Part shown: in pieces, positions 22,273 through 30,826 of the stretch | Numbering within the stretch: the stretch's first letter is position 1 | Layout: every line of letters begins with the position of its first letter | Origin: Klenkia sesuvii | Lineage (GTDB): Bacteria > Actinomycetota > Actinomycetes > Mycobacteriales > Geodermatophilaceae | Reading direction: 5' to 3' | Length of the DNA: 64,000 nt | Assembly: GCF_037083825.1 (NCBI RefSeq) | Contig: NZ_JBAPLU010000012.1 | Location: 57,877-121,876 of the forward strand | Translations under genes and position numbers: made by a program | Notes under the pieces: model-generated | The model's database searches: none | What the model saw: the letters and a program-made list of their open reading frames with translations, nothing else | What the model was told of the DNA's origin: nothing

Positions 22273-23745
22273 TCAGCCGCAGGCCGGGGCGACCGGGAGC
22301 GGCGCCGGCCGGCCGACGCCGGGCATGCCGAGGCTGACCCCGGGTGTGGTGGGTCGCACCCCGCTCTCGGCGGCGTCACCGGCGCGGGTGCGGCGGTGCG
22401 ACCGCAGGCCGGCGTCGGCGATGAGGAAGTGCGGCTTGGCCTCGGTCACCACCGTCTCGACCACGTCGCCGGGGCGGACGCCCGGGACCGAGGCGAAGTG
22501 CACGAGCCGGCCGTCACGGGCGCGGCCGGACATGCGCCCGCGGTCGGCGTCCTTGCTGCCCTCCCCCGCGGCGACCAGCAGCTCGACGTCGGTACCGACC
22601 AGGGCGCGGTTCTCCGCCCAGCTGATCTCCTCCTGCAGAGCGGTCAGCCGCAGGTAGCGCTCTTGCACGACCTCCTTGGGCAGCTGGCCGTCCATCTCGG
22701 CGGCGGGGGTTCCCGGCCGCTTGGAGTACTGGAAGGTGAAGGCGCTGGCGAACCGGGCCTGCCGCACGACGTCCAGGGTGTCCGCGAAGTCCTGCTCGGT
22801 CTCGCCCGGGAAGCCGACGATGACGTCGGTGGTGATCGCCGCGTCGGGCATGGCCGCGCGGACCCGCTCGATGATGCCCAGGTACCGGTCCCGCCGGTAG
22901 GAGCGGCGCATCCGCCGCAGGACGTCGTCCGAGCCGCTCTGCAGCGGCATGTGCAGCTGGTGGCAGACCGCGGGGGTCTCGGCCATCGCGGCGACGACGT
23001 CGTCGGTGAAGTCGCGCGGGTGGGGGCTGGTGAACCGGACCCGCTCGAGGCCCTCGACGGCACCGGTGGCCCGCAGCAGGTCGGCGAACGCCCCCCGGTG
23101 GCCGAGGTCGGAGCCGTAGGCGTTGACGTTCTGCCCCAGCAGCGTCACCTCGAGCACGCCCTGGTCGACCAGGGCCTGCACCTCGGCCAGGACGTCGCCG
23201 GGGCGCCGGTCGGCCTCCTTGCCGCGCAGCGCCGGGACGATGCAGAACGTGCAGGTGTTGTTGCACCCCACGCTGATCGACACCCAGCCCGCGTAGGCGC
23301 TGTCGCGCTTGGCCGGCAGGGAGCTCGGGAAGACCTCGAGGGCCTCCTTGATCTCGACCTGCGCCTCGTCGTTGTGCCGGGCACGCTCGAGCAGCGCCGG
23401 GAGCGACCCGACGTTGTGGGTGCCGAAGACGACGTCGACCCACGGTGCCCGGTCGACGATGGAGGCCCGGTCCTTCTGGGCCAGGCAGCCGCCGACGGCG
23501 ATCTGCATGCCTGGGCGGGCGTCCTTGACCGGGCGTAGGTGCCCGAGGTTGCCGTAGAGCTTGTTGTCGGCGTTCTCGCGCACCGCGCACGTGTTGAGCA
23601 CCACGACGTCGGCGGCGGAGTCGCCCTCGGGCGCCGCGGTGTACCCGGCGTCCTCTAGCAGGCCGGCCAGCCGCTCGGAGTCGTGGACGTTCATCTGGCA
23701 GCCGTACGTGCGCACGCGGTAGGTGCGCTTCTCAGTGCTCGTCAT
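22273..23745 (-). CDS. miaB: tRNA-2-methylthio-N6-dimethylallyladenosine synthase
   Basis: MiaB is a radical-SAM methylthiotransferase acting on i6A37 of tRNA, the product of MiaA. The 490-residue protein has the N-terminal MTTase domain (TYGCQMNVHDSERLAG, LNTCAVRENADNK, VGGCLAQKD) whose cysteines bind one cluster. It also has the radical-SAM motif CNNTCTFC for the second cluster and a C-terminal TRAM region. The last 40 residues or so are a low-complexity extension. The ATG at 23743-23745 was chosen because the family begins here. It diverges from the gluABCD importer. Confidence 0.95.
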   Translation of the reverse strand: MTSTEKRTYRVRTYGCQMNVHDSERLAGLLEDAGYTAAPEGDSAADVVVLNTCAVRENADNKLYGNLGHLRPVKDARPGMQIAVGGCLAQKDRASIVDRAPWVDVVFGTHNVGSLPALLERARHNDEAQVEIKEALEVFPSSLPAKRDSAYAGWVSISVGCNNTCTFCIVPALRGKEADRRPGDVLAEVQALVDQGVLEVTLLGQNVNAYGSDLGHRGAFADLLRATGAVEGLERVRFTSPHPRDFTDDVVAAMAETPAVCHQLHMPLQSGSDDVLRRMRRSYRRDRYLGIIERVRAAMPDAAITTDVIVGFPGETEQDFADTLDVVRQARFASAFTFQYSKRPGTPAAEMDGQLPKEVVQERYLRLTALQEEISWAENRALVGTDVELLVAAGEGSKDADRGRMSGRARDGRLVHFASVPGVRPGDVVETVVTEAKPHFLIADAGLRSHRRTRAGDAAESGVRPTTPGVSLGMPGVGRPAPLPVAPACG

Positions 23746-23887
23746 GGCACCAGCGAGGGTACGGCGCCCAGCGGGCCCATCGATCGTGACCGGATCGAGG
23801 CCCCGCACCGGGAACTCCTGGTCGCTCTACAGGTTCGTTACAGCTTCGTGATGGCCGCGATGGGTCCGCGGTATCCGAGGGACCCTA

Positions 23888-24655
23888 GTGTCCCCTCTCG
23901 TGACCAGCGCTGCCGCAGGAGAACCCCTCGTCCGCCTCGCCGGGGTCAACAAGTGGTTCGGTGATCTGCACGTGCTGCAGGACATCGACCTCACCATCGA
24001 CCGCGGCGAGGTCGTCGTCGTCATCGGGCCCTCCGGGTCGGGCAAGTCGACCCTCTGCCGCACGATCAACCGGCTCGAGTCGATCGACCGCGGGGAGATC
24101 ACCATCGACGGCACCCCGCTGCCGGCCGAGGGGAAGGCGCTGGCCACGCTGCGCAGCGACGTGGGCATGGTGTTCCAGAGCTTCAACCTGTTCGCGCACA
24201 AGACGATCCTCGAGAACGTCATGCTCGGTCCGGTCAAGGTGCGCGGGAAGAGCAAGGCCGACGCGGAGAAGCGCGCCCGCGAGCTGCTGGACCGGGTCGG
24301 CGTCGGCCACCAGGCCGACAAGGTGCCCGCCCAGCTCTCCGGTGGTCAGCAGCAACGCGTGGCCATCGCCCGCGCCCTGGCCATGGACCCCAAGGTGATG
24401 CTCTTCGACGAGCCCACCTCCGCCCTGGACCCCGAGATGATCAACGAGGTCCTCGACGTCATGACCTCGCTGGCCCGCGAGGGCATGACGATGGTCGTCG
24501 TCACCCACGAGATGGGCTTCGCCCGCCGGGCCGCCAACCGGGTCGTGTTCATGGACGGCGGCCGCGTCGTGGAGTCCAGCGCCCCCGAGACGTTCTTCAC
24601 CACCCCGAGCAGCGACCGGGCGAAGGACTTCCTGTCCAAGATCCTCAACCACTGA
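23888..24655 (+). CDS. gluA: glutamate-type ABC importer, ATPase
   Basis: This 255-residue polar amino acid ABC ATPase has Walker A (GPSGSGKST), the signature LSGGQQQR, Walker B (VMLFDEPTSALDP) and the H-loop (VVTHEMGF). It would energise uptake of glutamate or another acidic amino acid through GluC and GluD. The GTG at 23888 follows GAGG by 7 nt; an alternative GTG lies at 23900. It is the first gene of an intact gluABCD operon. A similar operon lies near recX/recA and miaB in Streptomyces. Confidence 0.92.
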   Translation: MSPLVTSAAAGEPLVRLAGVNKWFGDLHVLQDIDLTIDRGEVVVVIGPSGSGKSTLCRTINRLESIDRGEITIDGTPLPAEGKALATLRSDVGMVFQSFNLFAHKTILENVMLGPVKVRGKSKADAEKRARELLDRVGVGHQADKVPAQLSGGQQQRVAIARALAMDPKVMLFDEPTSALDPEMINEVLDVMTSLAREGMTMVVVTHEMGFARRAANRVVFMDGGRVVESSAPETFFTTPSSDRAKDFLSKILNH

Positions 24656-24664
24656 TCGACCGCA

Positions 24665-24673
24665 CCCCCCCCC
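24665..24673 (+). repeat. nine-C homopolymer just before the gluB ribosome site
   Basis: A run of nine C bases lies directly upstream of the AGGAGAAGAGG ribosome-binding region of gluB. It is the longest homopolymer I noticed and could slip, which would alter spacing but not any reading frame. Confidence 0.7.
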
Positions 24674-24688
24674 AGGAGAAGAGGACCC

Positions 24689-25591
24689 ATGCGTCTCACC
24701 ACCCGTCCCGCTCGGATCGCGGCCACCGCCGCGGTGTTCGGCGTCGTGCTCGCCGGCTGCTCGTCCGAGGCCGGCAACCAGGCCGCCCAGGAGTCCGACA
24801 ACGCGCCCGAGGTGGCCGAGGACGTCGAGTTCGAGGCCGGCACCACCATGGCCGAGATCGCCGACGCCGGTTCCATCACCATCGGCACCAAGTTCGACCA
24901 GCCCGGCTTCGGTCTGCTCAACCCCAGCGGCGTGCCCGAGGGCTTCGACGTGGAGATCGGCAAGATCATCGCCGCCAAGCTGGGGCTGGACGAGGGCCAG
25001 ATCGAGTTCGTCGAGACCGTCTCGGCCAACCGCGAGTCCTTCATCCAGAACGGTCAGGTCGACCTGGTCATCGCGACCTACACGATCAACGACACCCGCA
25101 AGGAGCTCGTCGACTTCGCGGGCCCGTACTACGAGGCGGGCCAGGACATCATGGTCGCCTCCGGCAACCCCGAGGGCATCGAGGGGCCCGACGACCTCGC
25201 CGGCAAGAACGTCTGCTCGGTCGAGGGCTCGACGCCGGCGCAGAACATCCGGGACAACTACCCCGAGGCCACCCTGACCCTGTTCGACGTCTACTCCAAG
25301 TGCGCCGACGCCCTCACCAACGGTCAGGTCGACGCGGTCACCACCGACAACGTCATCCTCACCGGGCTGGTCGCCGGCAACCCCGACGGTTTCGAGCTCG
25401 TCGGCAACCCGTTCACCGAGGAGCCCTACGGCATCGGCCTGCAGCTCGGTGACTCGGACTTCCGCGACTTCGTCAACGACGTCCTCGAGGAGTCCTTCGA
25501 CGACGGCTCGTGGGCCGACGCCTGGGACTCCACCGCCGGTCAGATCACCGGTGAGCCCGCCCCCGAGCCGCCGTCGGTCGACCGCTACTGA
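24689..25591 (+). CDS. gluB: glutamate-type ABC importer, substrate-binding lipoprotein
   Basis: The 300-residue protein has a signal peptide ending in the lipobox LAGC (C24), so it would be a lipoprotein on the outer face of the membrane. The mature part is a family 3 solute-binding protein: ITIGTKFDQPGFG, FDVEIGKIIAAKLG, and TYTINDTRKELVDFAGPYY. It should capture glutamate or a similar amino acid and deliver it to GluCD. It has a strong ribosome site. A 19-bp hairpin follows it, which could favour higher expression of this subunit than of the permeases. Confidence 0.92.
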   Translation: MRLTTRPARIAATAAVFGVVLAGCSSEAGNQAAQESDNAPEVAEDVEFEAGTTMAEIADAGSITIGTKFDQPGFGLLNPSGVPEGFDVEIGKIIAAKLGLDEGQIEFVETVSANRESFIQNGQVDLVIATYTINDTRKELVDFAGPYYEAGQDIMVASGNPEGIEGPDDLAGKNVCSVEGSTPAQNIRDNYPEATLTLFDVYSKCADALTNGQVDAVTTDNVILTGLVAGNPDGFELVGNPFTEEPYGIGLQLGDSDFRDFVNDVLEESFDDGSWADAWDSTAGQITGEPAPEPPSVDRY

Positions 25592-25603
25592 CCCAGCACC
25601 ACC

Positions 25604-25646
25604 GGTGCACCTGCCGGCCGGGCGCGCCCCGGCCGGCAGGTGCACC
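25604..25646 (+). promoter_or_regulatory. 19-bp perfect hairpin between gluB and gluC
   Basis: The arms 25604-25622 and 25628-25646 are perfectly complementary over 19 bases around a CGCGC loop. It lies inside the operon, so it is more likely an attenuator or a 3' stabiliser for gluAB mRNA than a full terminator. Confidence 0.75.
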
Positions 25647-25673
25647 TCCTGACCACTCCCGGAGGGAGGCGCA

Positions 25674-26321
25674 GTGCAGTTCTTCATCGACAACTTCGAC
25701 GTCCTCCGGGACGCCTTCGGCCAGACCCTGCTGTTGAGCGTGCTGTCGGGCGTGCTCGCCCTCGTCCTGGGAGTGCTGCTGGCCTCCATGCGGGTGAGCC
25801 CGATCCCGCCGCTGCGCGGGCTGGCGACGTTCTACGTCGAGACGTTCCGCAACACCCCGCTGACCGTGGTGTTCTTCTTCGTGATCTTCGGGCTGCCGCA
25901 GATCGACACGGTGGTCTCCTTCTTCACCGGCGCCGTCATCGCGGTCGGCATGTACACGGCGGCCTTCGTGGCCGAGGCCGTGCGCTCGGGGATCAACTCG
26001 GTGAGCCCGGGTCAGGCCGAGGCGGCTCGCGCACTGGGCCTGGGCTTCGGGCAGTCCCTGCGCGAGGTCGTGCTGCCGCAGGCCTTCCGCACCGTGGTCC
26101 CGCCGCTGGGCAGCGTGCTCATCGCGATGGTCAAGAACACCTCCATCGCCGCCGGGTTCTCCACCAGCGAGCTCTCCTCCACCCTGCCCCGACTGGTGAA
26201 CGCCGACGCGGGGGCGCTGCTCCTTGTGCTGCTCGGCGTCGTCGTCGGGTACATGATCATCACGGTGCCGATGGCCTACGCGGTCAACCGGCTCGAGCGA
26301 CGGGTGGCGATCCTCCGATGA
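25674..26321 (+). CDS. gluC: glutamate-type ABC importer, permease 1
   Basis: The 215-residue HisM-type membrane subunit has a small N-terminal segment, about five helices, and the cytoplasmic EAA loop (GQAEAARALGLGFGQSLREVVLPQAFR) that docks to the ATPase. It would pair with GluD to form the channel. The GTG start follows a GGAGGGAGG-like site. Its stop overlaps the gluD ATG (ATGA), so both permeases are made in step. Confidence 0.92.
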   Translation: MQFFIDNFDVLRDAFGQTLLLSVLSGVLALVLGVLLASMRVSPIPPLRGLATFYVETFRNTPLTVVFFFVIFGLPQIDTVVSFFTGAVIAVGMYTAAFVAEAVRSGINSVSPGQAEAARALGLGFGQSLREVVLPQAFRTVVPPLGSVLIAMVKNTSIAAGFSTSELSSTLPRLVNADAGALLLVLLGVVVGYMIITVPMAYAVNRLERRVAILR

Positions 26322-27211
26322 GCGCGCCGGTCCTGTTCGACCTCCCCGGCCCCAAGGCCATGGCACGCATCCGCATCGGCACCGGCGTGGGGATCCTGCT
26401 GGTGCTCGCGCTGCTGGCCTTCGTGCTGGTGCGGCTCAACGGCAACGGTCAGCTCGACCCTGCGCGCTGGGCCATCCTCTTCGACCCGAACTCCGGTGTG
26501 CCGCAGGCGCTCGGTGAGGCACTGGTGCGGACCCTCCGGGTGGCTGCGGTGGCCATGGTCGCCGCCACCGTCCTCGGCGTGCTGCTGGCCGTCGGTCGGC
26601 TCTCCGACCACCGGTGGGTGCGCATCCCCGTCACCACCGTGATCGAGTTCTTCCGCGCCATCCCGTTGCTGGTCGTCATCTTCGCGCTGTACTTCGTGCT
26701 GCCGGCCTTCGGGCCGGACCTGAGCGCGTTCGCCGCGCTGGGGTTGGGGTTGACGCTCTACAACATGGCGGTGCTGGCCGAGATCTTCCGGGCCGGCATC
26801 CTCTCGGTGGACAAGGGGCAGCGCGAAGCGGCCTACGCACTGGGCATGCGCAAGACGCAGGTGATGACGCTGGTGCTGCTCCCCCAGGCCACGCGTCGCA
26901 TGCTGCCCGTGCTGATCGCCCAGATCGTCGTCCTGCTCAAGGACACCTCGTTGGGTTTCATCATCGGGTACTTCGAGCTGCTCAGGCAGGCGCGCAGCCT
27001 GGTCGAGTTCCTCAACTTCAACTTCGGGAACATCTACACGCTGCAGATCTACGTCGGCGCCGGCTTGCTGTACATCCTCATCAACGTGCTGCTCTCGCAG
27101 GTGGCCAAGCTGGTGGAGAAGCGCACCCGGTCCTCCGCCAAGGCGAGCGGTGCCCCCACGCCGAGCGTGGCGGCCGTGCGCTTCGACAGCGGCAACAACT
27201 CCGGTCTCTGA
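26318..27211 (+). CDS. gluD: glutamate-type ABC importer, permease 2
   Basis: The 297-residue permease has an N-terminal helix (GILLVLALLAFVLV), further helices and the EAA loop DKGQREAAYALGMRKTQVMTLVLLPQATRR. It is longer than GluC because of its N- and C-terminal extensions, as in other GluD proteins. The ATG overlaps the gluC stop by 4 bp. A strong 12-bp hairpin terminator follows at 27237-27270, closing the operon. Confidence 0.92.
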   Translation: MSAPVLFDLPGPKAMARIRIGTGVGILLVLALLAFVLVRLNGNGQLDPARWAILFDPNSGVPQALGEALVRTLRVAAVAMVAATVLGVLLAVGRLSDHRWVRIPVTTVIEFFRAIPLLVVIFALYFVLPAFGPDLSAFAALGLGLTLYNMAVLAEIFRAGILSVDKGQREAAYALGMRKTQVMTLVLLPQATRRMLPVLIAQIVVLLKDTSLGFIIGYFELLRQARSLVEFLNFNFGNIYTLQIYVGAGLLYILINVLLSQVAKLVEKRTRSSAKASGAPTPSVAAVRFDSGNNSGL

Positions 27212-27236
27212 TCCGGTCTCTGAGCGGTCCGACCAT

Positions 27237-27270
27237 CCCGCAGCCCGGTCCCGCTGGGCCGGGCTGCGGG
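27237..27270 (+). terminator. gluABCD operon terminator
   Basis: CCCGCAGCCCGG and CCGGGCTGCGGG form a perfect 12-bp stem around a 10-base loop, 26 bases after the gluD stop. Confidence 0.8.
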
Positions 27271-27356
27271 GTCGCCGTCCCGGCGTGATCACCGGGGTGT
27301 GACACGGCGTGCCGTTTCGCGCACTGCGAGTCGGGACGTACGAGACTGGCGGGACC

Positions 27357-27794
27357 ATGGACACCGCCGCCTTCGCCGCTCACCCCTCCGACGCGTCGGA
27401 CGCCACCCACCTGCACCTGGTAGGTGACGACCCGGAGCAGCTGTTCGTGACCCAGCTGCGCTCGTCGGCGACGCACTTCGCGGCGGCCGCCGGTGCTCAG
27501 TCGGCGGTGGTGCGCGAGGCCGTCCCGCCGGCGCGGCACCGCCGGTCGCGGTGCCGCGTGGTGCTGCGGTGGGAGGACGGCGTCGAGTCCGACGTCACGT
27601 TCCTCGGGCCCGCGCGTCGGGCGGTGGACCCCAGTCGAGGGCCGGCCGCCCTGACCGTCACCACCTCCGGCTTCGACGCGGCCATCCAGGCCTGGCTCAC
27701 CGAGGGCCGACCGGAGTCACCGCTGTGGCTGGTCCCCGACGAGGACTCCCCGGCCGGCACCGCCGTCGACGTGGCGGCCTGGCTGTCCACCTGA
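27357..27794 (+). CDS. hypothetical protein, 145 residues
   Basis: I do not recognise a family. The protein is soluble, with no membrane segment. It has a region rich in Arg/His (about 55-65: VPPARHRRSRCRVVLRWEDG) and an acidic C-terminus ending in DVAAWLST. The ATG at 27357 has no clear ribosome site, and codon use looks normal for the window. It lies alone between the gluD terminator and the repeat array at the end of recX, converging with recX. Confidence 0.6.
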   Translation: MDTAAFAAHPSDASDATHLHLVGDDPEQLFVTQLRSSATHFAAAAGAQSAVVREAVPPARHRRSRCRVVLRWEDGVESDVTFLGPARRAVDPSRGPAALTVTTSGFDAAIQAWLTEGRPESPLWLVPDEDSPAGTAVDVAAWLST

Positions 27795-27846
27795 TCGCGG
27801 GGTGGGGACGTCGACGGGTGGTGGACCGACGCCGGCTCACCGCCCG

Positions 27847-27924
27847 CCCTCACCGCCCGGCCTCACCCCGAGGCCTCACCGCCCGGCCTCACCGCGAGGC
27901 CTCACCGCCCGGCCTCACCGCGAG
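27847..27924. repeat. six 13-bp tandem repeats across the recX stop
   Basis: Six consecutive 13-bp units (GCCTCACCGCCCG alternating with GCCTCACCGCGAG, the first two imperfect) run from 27847 to 27924. The recX stop codon (27915-27917) lies in the unit nearest recX, so the remaining five are 3' non-coding. There are no spacers, so this is not a CRISPR. Confidence 0.85.
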
Positions 27925-29162
27925 CGGCCGGGTCGCCTCGTCCTCGCCCACCCGTCAACGGTCAGGCCTTCGCCGACCTCACCCGGTTCCTCCAGCGGGC
28001 GCCCTGACCACAGCCCCCGGCGAGGCGGCTCGTACCCACCCGACAGGTCGGGTGGGGCGTCATCGGCCTCCGCGGCGGCGTCCTCGGCCTTGCCGTCGGC
28101 CTCCAAGGCCTCCCGCACCACCCAGGCAGCCAACCCGGCGCCGTAACCCTTGCGACCGAGCAGCGCGGTGAGGCGACGGGTGGCGGTGACCGTGTCCAGA
28201 CGGCGCATCCCGGGGACCTTGCGGGCCACGAGTGCCCGCGCGGCGTCCCACTCGTCCTGCGGGTCGACCGCCTCCAGCGCCGTCGCGGCCACCTCCTTGT
28301 CGACCCCCTTGCGGCGCAGCTCGTCGGCCAGCGCCCGCCGGCTCAGCCCACGCCCGGACTGCCGGGAGCTCACCCACGCCGCCGCGAAGGCGGCGTCGTC
28401 GACGAGCCCGACCTCGGCGAACCGCTCGAGCACGGCCTCGGCGGTGTCGGCCGGGATGTCCCGGGAGGCCAGCAGCTCGGCCAACTGGTGCCGGGTACGG
28501 GAGGCCCCGGTGAGCGCGGTGAGGCAGATCTGCCGGGCTGCCTGCTCGGGGTCGTCGTACTCGGTCGGGGGGTCACCGGCCGACCGGCGTGGTCGACCTA
28601 ACGAACCCGCTCGACCACGACCGCCCGACCGTCGGCGTGCGGTCGACCCGTCGTCGGCTGCCTCGTCGGCGGGGCCGTCATCCGGCACGGCCGGTTGGGG
28701 TCGCTCGACGTCGGCGGCAACCGCGGTGTTCCGCGCAGCGCTCCGCGACGAACTGCGGCCGACCGCGCGCGACCTGGTCGAGGGACCGTCGCGGTCGAGG
28801 GACCGGATGTCCACGACCTCCACCCGCGCGGGGACGTCGTCTCCGCCCTCCAGGTCAGCGACCTCGGTCCCGCGGACCGACCGCCCGCGCGCGACCTCGT
28901 CCACCCCGAGGAGGTCCGGCGGTGCCGTACCCGCCGACCCCCCGGGCCCCGGCGACGCCGACACCACCTCCTCGGCACCCTCGACGAAGGCATCGAAGTC
29001 GACCACGTCGGTGGTGCGCGCGGCGAGGGATGCGTGCAGCAGATCGAAGTCGACGACCTCGAACGGCCCGGGCGGGGTTCCGGTCGGGACGTGCTGTCGC
29101 CGACCGGAACCCCCGACGTCGGGGTCGGGCACCTCGGCGGAACCACCCACCGGGCCACTCAC
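27915..29162 (-). CDS. recX: RecX, RecA regulator with long N- and C-terminal extensions
   Basis: RecX binds RecA filaments and inhibits or edits them. The core (residues about 203-355) has typical three-helix units: QICLTALTGASRTRHQLAELL, VGLVDDAAFAAAWVSSRQ, GLSRRALADELRRKG and RRLTALLGRKGYG. It is preceded by about 200 acidic and Ser/Arg-rich residues and followed by about 55 more, giving 415 residues against the usual 150-200. The GTG at 29160-29162 is 8 bp after the recA stop, which supports this start, but a later start would shorten the extension. It should be co-transcribed with recA and so SOS-induced. The stop codon lies in a tandem repeat. Confidence 0.88.
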   Translation of the reverse strand: MSGPVGGSAEVPDPDVGGSGRRQHVPTGTPPGPFEVVDFDLLHASLAARTTDVVDFDAFVEGAEEVVSASPGPGGSAGTAPPDLLGVDEVARGRSVRGTEVADLEGGDDVPARVEVVDIRSLDRDGPSTRSRAVGRSSSRSAARNTAVAADVERPQPAVPDDGPADEAADDGSTARRRSGGRGRAGSLGRPRRSAGDPPTEYDDPEQAARQICLTALTGASRTRHQLAELLASRDIPADTAEAVLERFAEVGLVDDAAFAAAWVSSRQSGRGLSRRALADELRRKGVDKEVAATALEAVDPQDEWDAARALVARKVPGMRRLDTVTATRRLTALLGRKGYGAGLAAWVVREALEADGKAEDAAAEADDAPPDLSGGYEPPRRGLWSGRPLEEPGEVGEGLTVDGWARTRRPGRSR

Positions 29163-29170
29163 CGGACCGC

Positions 29171-30205
29171 TCAGAAGTCGGCGGGCACGGCGTCGACGGG
29201 CGCGTCGAGCCGCGGACCGATGCCGAGCTTCTCCTTGATCTTCTTCTCGATCTCGTTGGCGAGGTCGGGGTTGTCGCGGAGGAAGCCCCGCGCGTTCTCC
29301 TTGCCCTGACCGAGCTGGTCGCCCTCGTAGGTGTACCAAGCGCCGGACTTGCGCACGAAGCCCTGCTCGACGCCGATGTCGATGAGACCGCCCTCGCGGC
29401 TGAAGCCGGTGCCCCAGATGAGGTCGAGCTCGGCCTGCTTGAACGGGGCCGCCACCTTGTTCTTGACGATCTTGACGCGCACCCGGCTGCCGACGGCGTC
29501 GGTGCCCTGCTTGAGCGTCTCGATGCGGCGGACGTCGAGCCGGACCGAGGAGTAGAACTTCAGCGCCCGACCACCAGTGGTGACCTCGGGCGAGCCGTAG
29601 ACGACACCGACCTTCTCGCGCAGCTGGTTGATGAAGATCGCGGTCGTGTTCGAGTTGCTCAGCGCGCCGGTGATCTTGCGCAGCGCCTGGCTCATCAGCC
29701 GGGCCTGCAGGCCGACGTGGCTGTCACCCATCTCGCCCTCGATCTCGGCGCGGGGCACCAGAGCGGCCACCGAGTCGATGACGATCAGGTCGAGCGCGCC
29801 GGAGCGGATCAGCATGTCGGCGATCTCCAGCGCCTGCTCACCCGTGTCGGGCTGGCTGATCAGCAGCGCGTCGGTGTCGACGCCGATGGCGCGGGCGTAC
29901 TCGGGGTCGAGGGCGTGCTCGGCGTCGACGAAGGCCACGATGCCGCCGGCAGCCTGCGCGTTGGCCACCGCGTGCAGGGCGACCGTCGTCTTGCCGGAGG
30001 CCTCGGGGCCGTAGACCTCGACGATGCGCCCGCGCGGCAGACCGCCGACGCCCAGGGCGATGTCCAGGGCGATGGAGCCGGTCGGGATGACCTTCATGGC
30101 CACCTCGGGCGAGTCGCCCAGCCGCATGACCGAGCCCTTGCCGAACTGCTTGTCGATCTGGGCCAAGGCCATGTCAAGGGCCTTGTCGCGGTCCAGGGTT
30201 GCCAT
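29171..30205 (-). CDS. recA: RecA recombinase
   Basis: RecA forms filaments on single-stranded DNA, drives strand exchange and stimulates LexA self-cleavage. The 344-residue protein has Walker A GPEASGKTT, Walker B (LIVIDSVAAL), the DNA-binding loops and INQLREKVGV. It is uninterrupted, with no intein. The ATG at 30203-30205 is where the family begins. An SOS box at 30339-30354 places it under LexA, and a leader of about 130 nt containing a small hairpin separates promoter and start. recX follows immediately. Confidence 0.97.
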   Translation of the reverse strand: MATLDRDKALDMALAQIDKQFGKGSVMRLGDSPEVAMKVIPTGSIALDIALGVGGLPRGRIVEVYGPEASGKTTVALHAVANAQAAGGIVAFVDAEHALDPEYARAIGVDTDALLISQPDTGEQALEIADMLIRSGALDLIVIDSVAALVPRAEIEGEMGDSHVGLQARLMSQALRKITGALSNSNTTAIFINQLREKVGVVYGSPEVTTGGRALKFYSSVRLDVRRIETLKQGTDAVGSRVRVKIVKNKVAAPFKQAELDLIWGTGFSREGGLIDIGVEQGFVRKSGAWYTYEGDQLGQGKENARGFLRDNPDLANEIEKKIKEKLGIGPRLDAPVDAVPADF

Positions 30206-30269
30206 GGTGTCCACCTTCTGTGGTCGCTTCGAGTCGCTGTCTGCGGGTCGGTCCCGACGGTAGGCCGGG

Positions 30270-30292
30270 GGTCCGACAAAAACGGTCGGACC
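30270..30292 (-). promoter_or_regulatory. hairpin in the recA 5' leader
   Basis: GGTCCGAC and GTCGGACC form an 8-bp stem with a T-rich loop on the recA strand, about 65 nt before the start codon. It may affect recA mRNA folding. No regulatory role is shown. Confidence 0.4.
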
Positions 30293-30338
30293 GACGGAGC
30301 TGTGGATCCGCACGAGGTCTGTGGACAGCCACGGTAGG

Positions 30339-30354
30339 ACGAACACGTGTTCGA
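30339..30354. promoter_or_regulatory. LexA-binding SOS box upstream of recA
   Basis: ACGAACACGTGTTCGA contains the perfect CGAAC-N4-GTTCG consensus. On the recA strand TACCGT follows 3 bases later and could be the -10, so LexA would block the promoter. Confidence 0.9.
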
Positions 30355-30391
30355 AGCCAGCGACACGCCGGATCGACCGGCGTGTCGCGGA

Positions 30392-30799
30392 TCAGGTGCG
30401 CGAGTCGTGGACCTCGCGGGCCCGGTGCACGTCGGGCATCCGGTCCTCGACGAACCGCACGAGGTCCAGCAGCCGCGGGGCGAGGTCCGCGCCGGCGGGG
30501 GTCAACCGGTACTCCACGTGCGGCGGGATGCTCGAACGGACCTCGCGGTGCACCCAGCCGTCCCGCTCCAGGGCCTGCAGGCCCTGCGACAACATCTTCT
30601 CGCTGACCCCGTCGACGCGGCGGCGCAGCTCACCGAAGCGGTGGGGGGCGTCGAGCAGGGCGGTGAGCGCCAGCAGGGACCACTTGCCGGTGACGTGCTC
30701 CAGGGCACCGCGCGAGGTGCAGGCCCGGGAGAAGACGTCGGCGGCGATGGCCTCGACCGGGTCCACCTCGTCGCCCGCGCCCCGCACGTCGTCGTCCAC
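30392..30799 (-). CDS. HxlR family transcriptional regulator (YtfH-like)
   Basis: This 135-residue winged-helix protein has the HxlR pattern: an N-terminal cysteine in SRACTSRGALEHVTGKWSLLAL, then RFGELRRRVDGVSEKMLSQGLQALERDGWVHR. The cysteine (about residue 27) is in the position often used for redox or electrophile sensing. It is transcribed divergently from a QorB-like quinone reductase with an inverted repeat between them, matching the ytfH/ytfG pair of E. coli. It probably represses the pair until quinones or other reactive species appear. The GTG start is the likely one. Confidence 0.88.
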   Translation of the reverse strand: MDDDVRGAGDEVDPVEAIAADVFSRACTSRGALEHVTGKWSLLALTALLDAPHRFGELRRRVDGVSEKMLSQGLQALERDGWVHREVRSSIPPHVEYRLTPAGADLAPRLLDLVRFVEDRMPDVHRAREVHDSRT

Positions 30800-30826
30800 G
30801 TCCTGCAGTGTACGTTCCCCATCGCA

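Noticed and set aside
27847..27924. CRISPR-like array
   Set aside because: The units are 13 bp, directly adjoining and without spacers, and no cas gene is nearby.
29171..30205. Intein in recA, as in some mycobacteria
   Set aside because: The 344-residue frame is continuous with normal RecA motifs and length.
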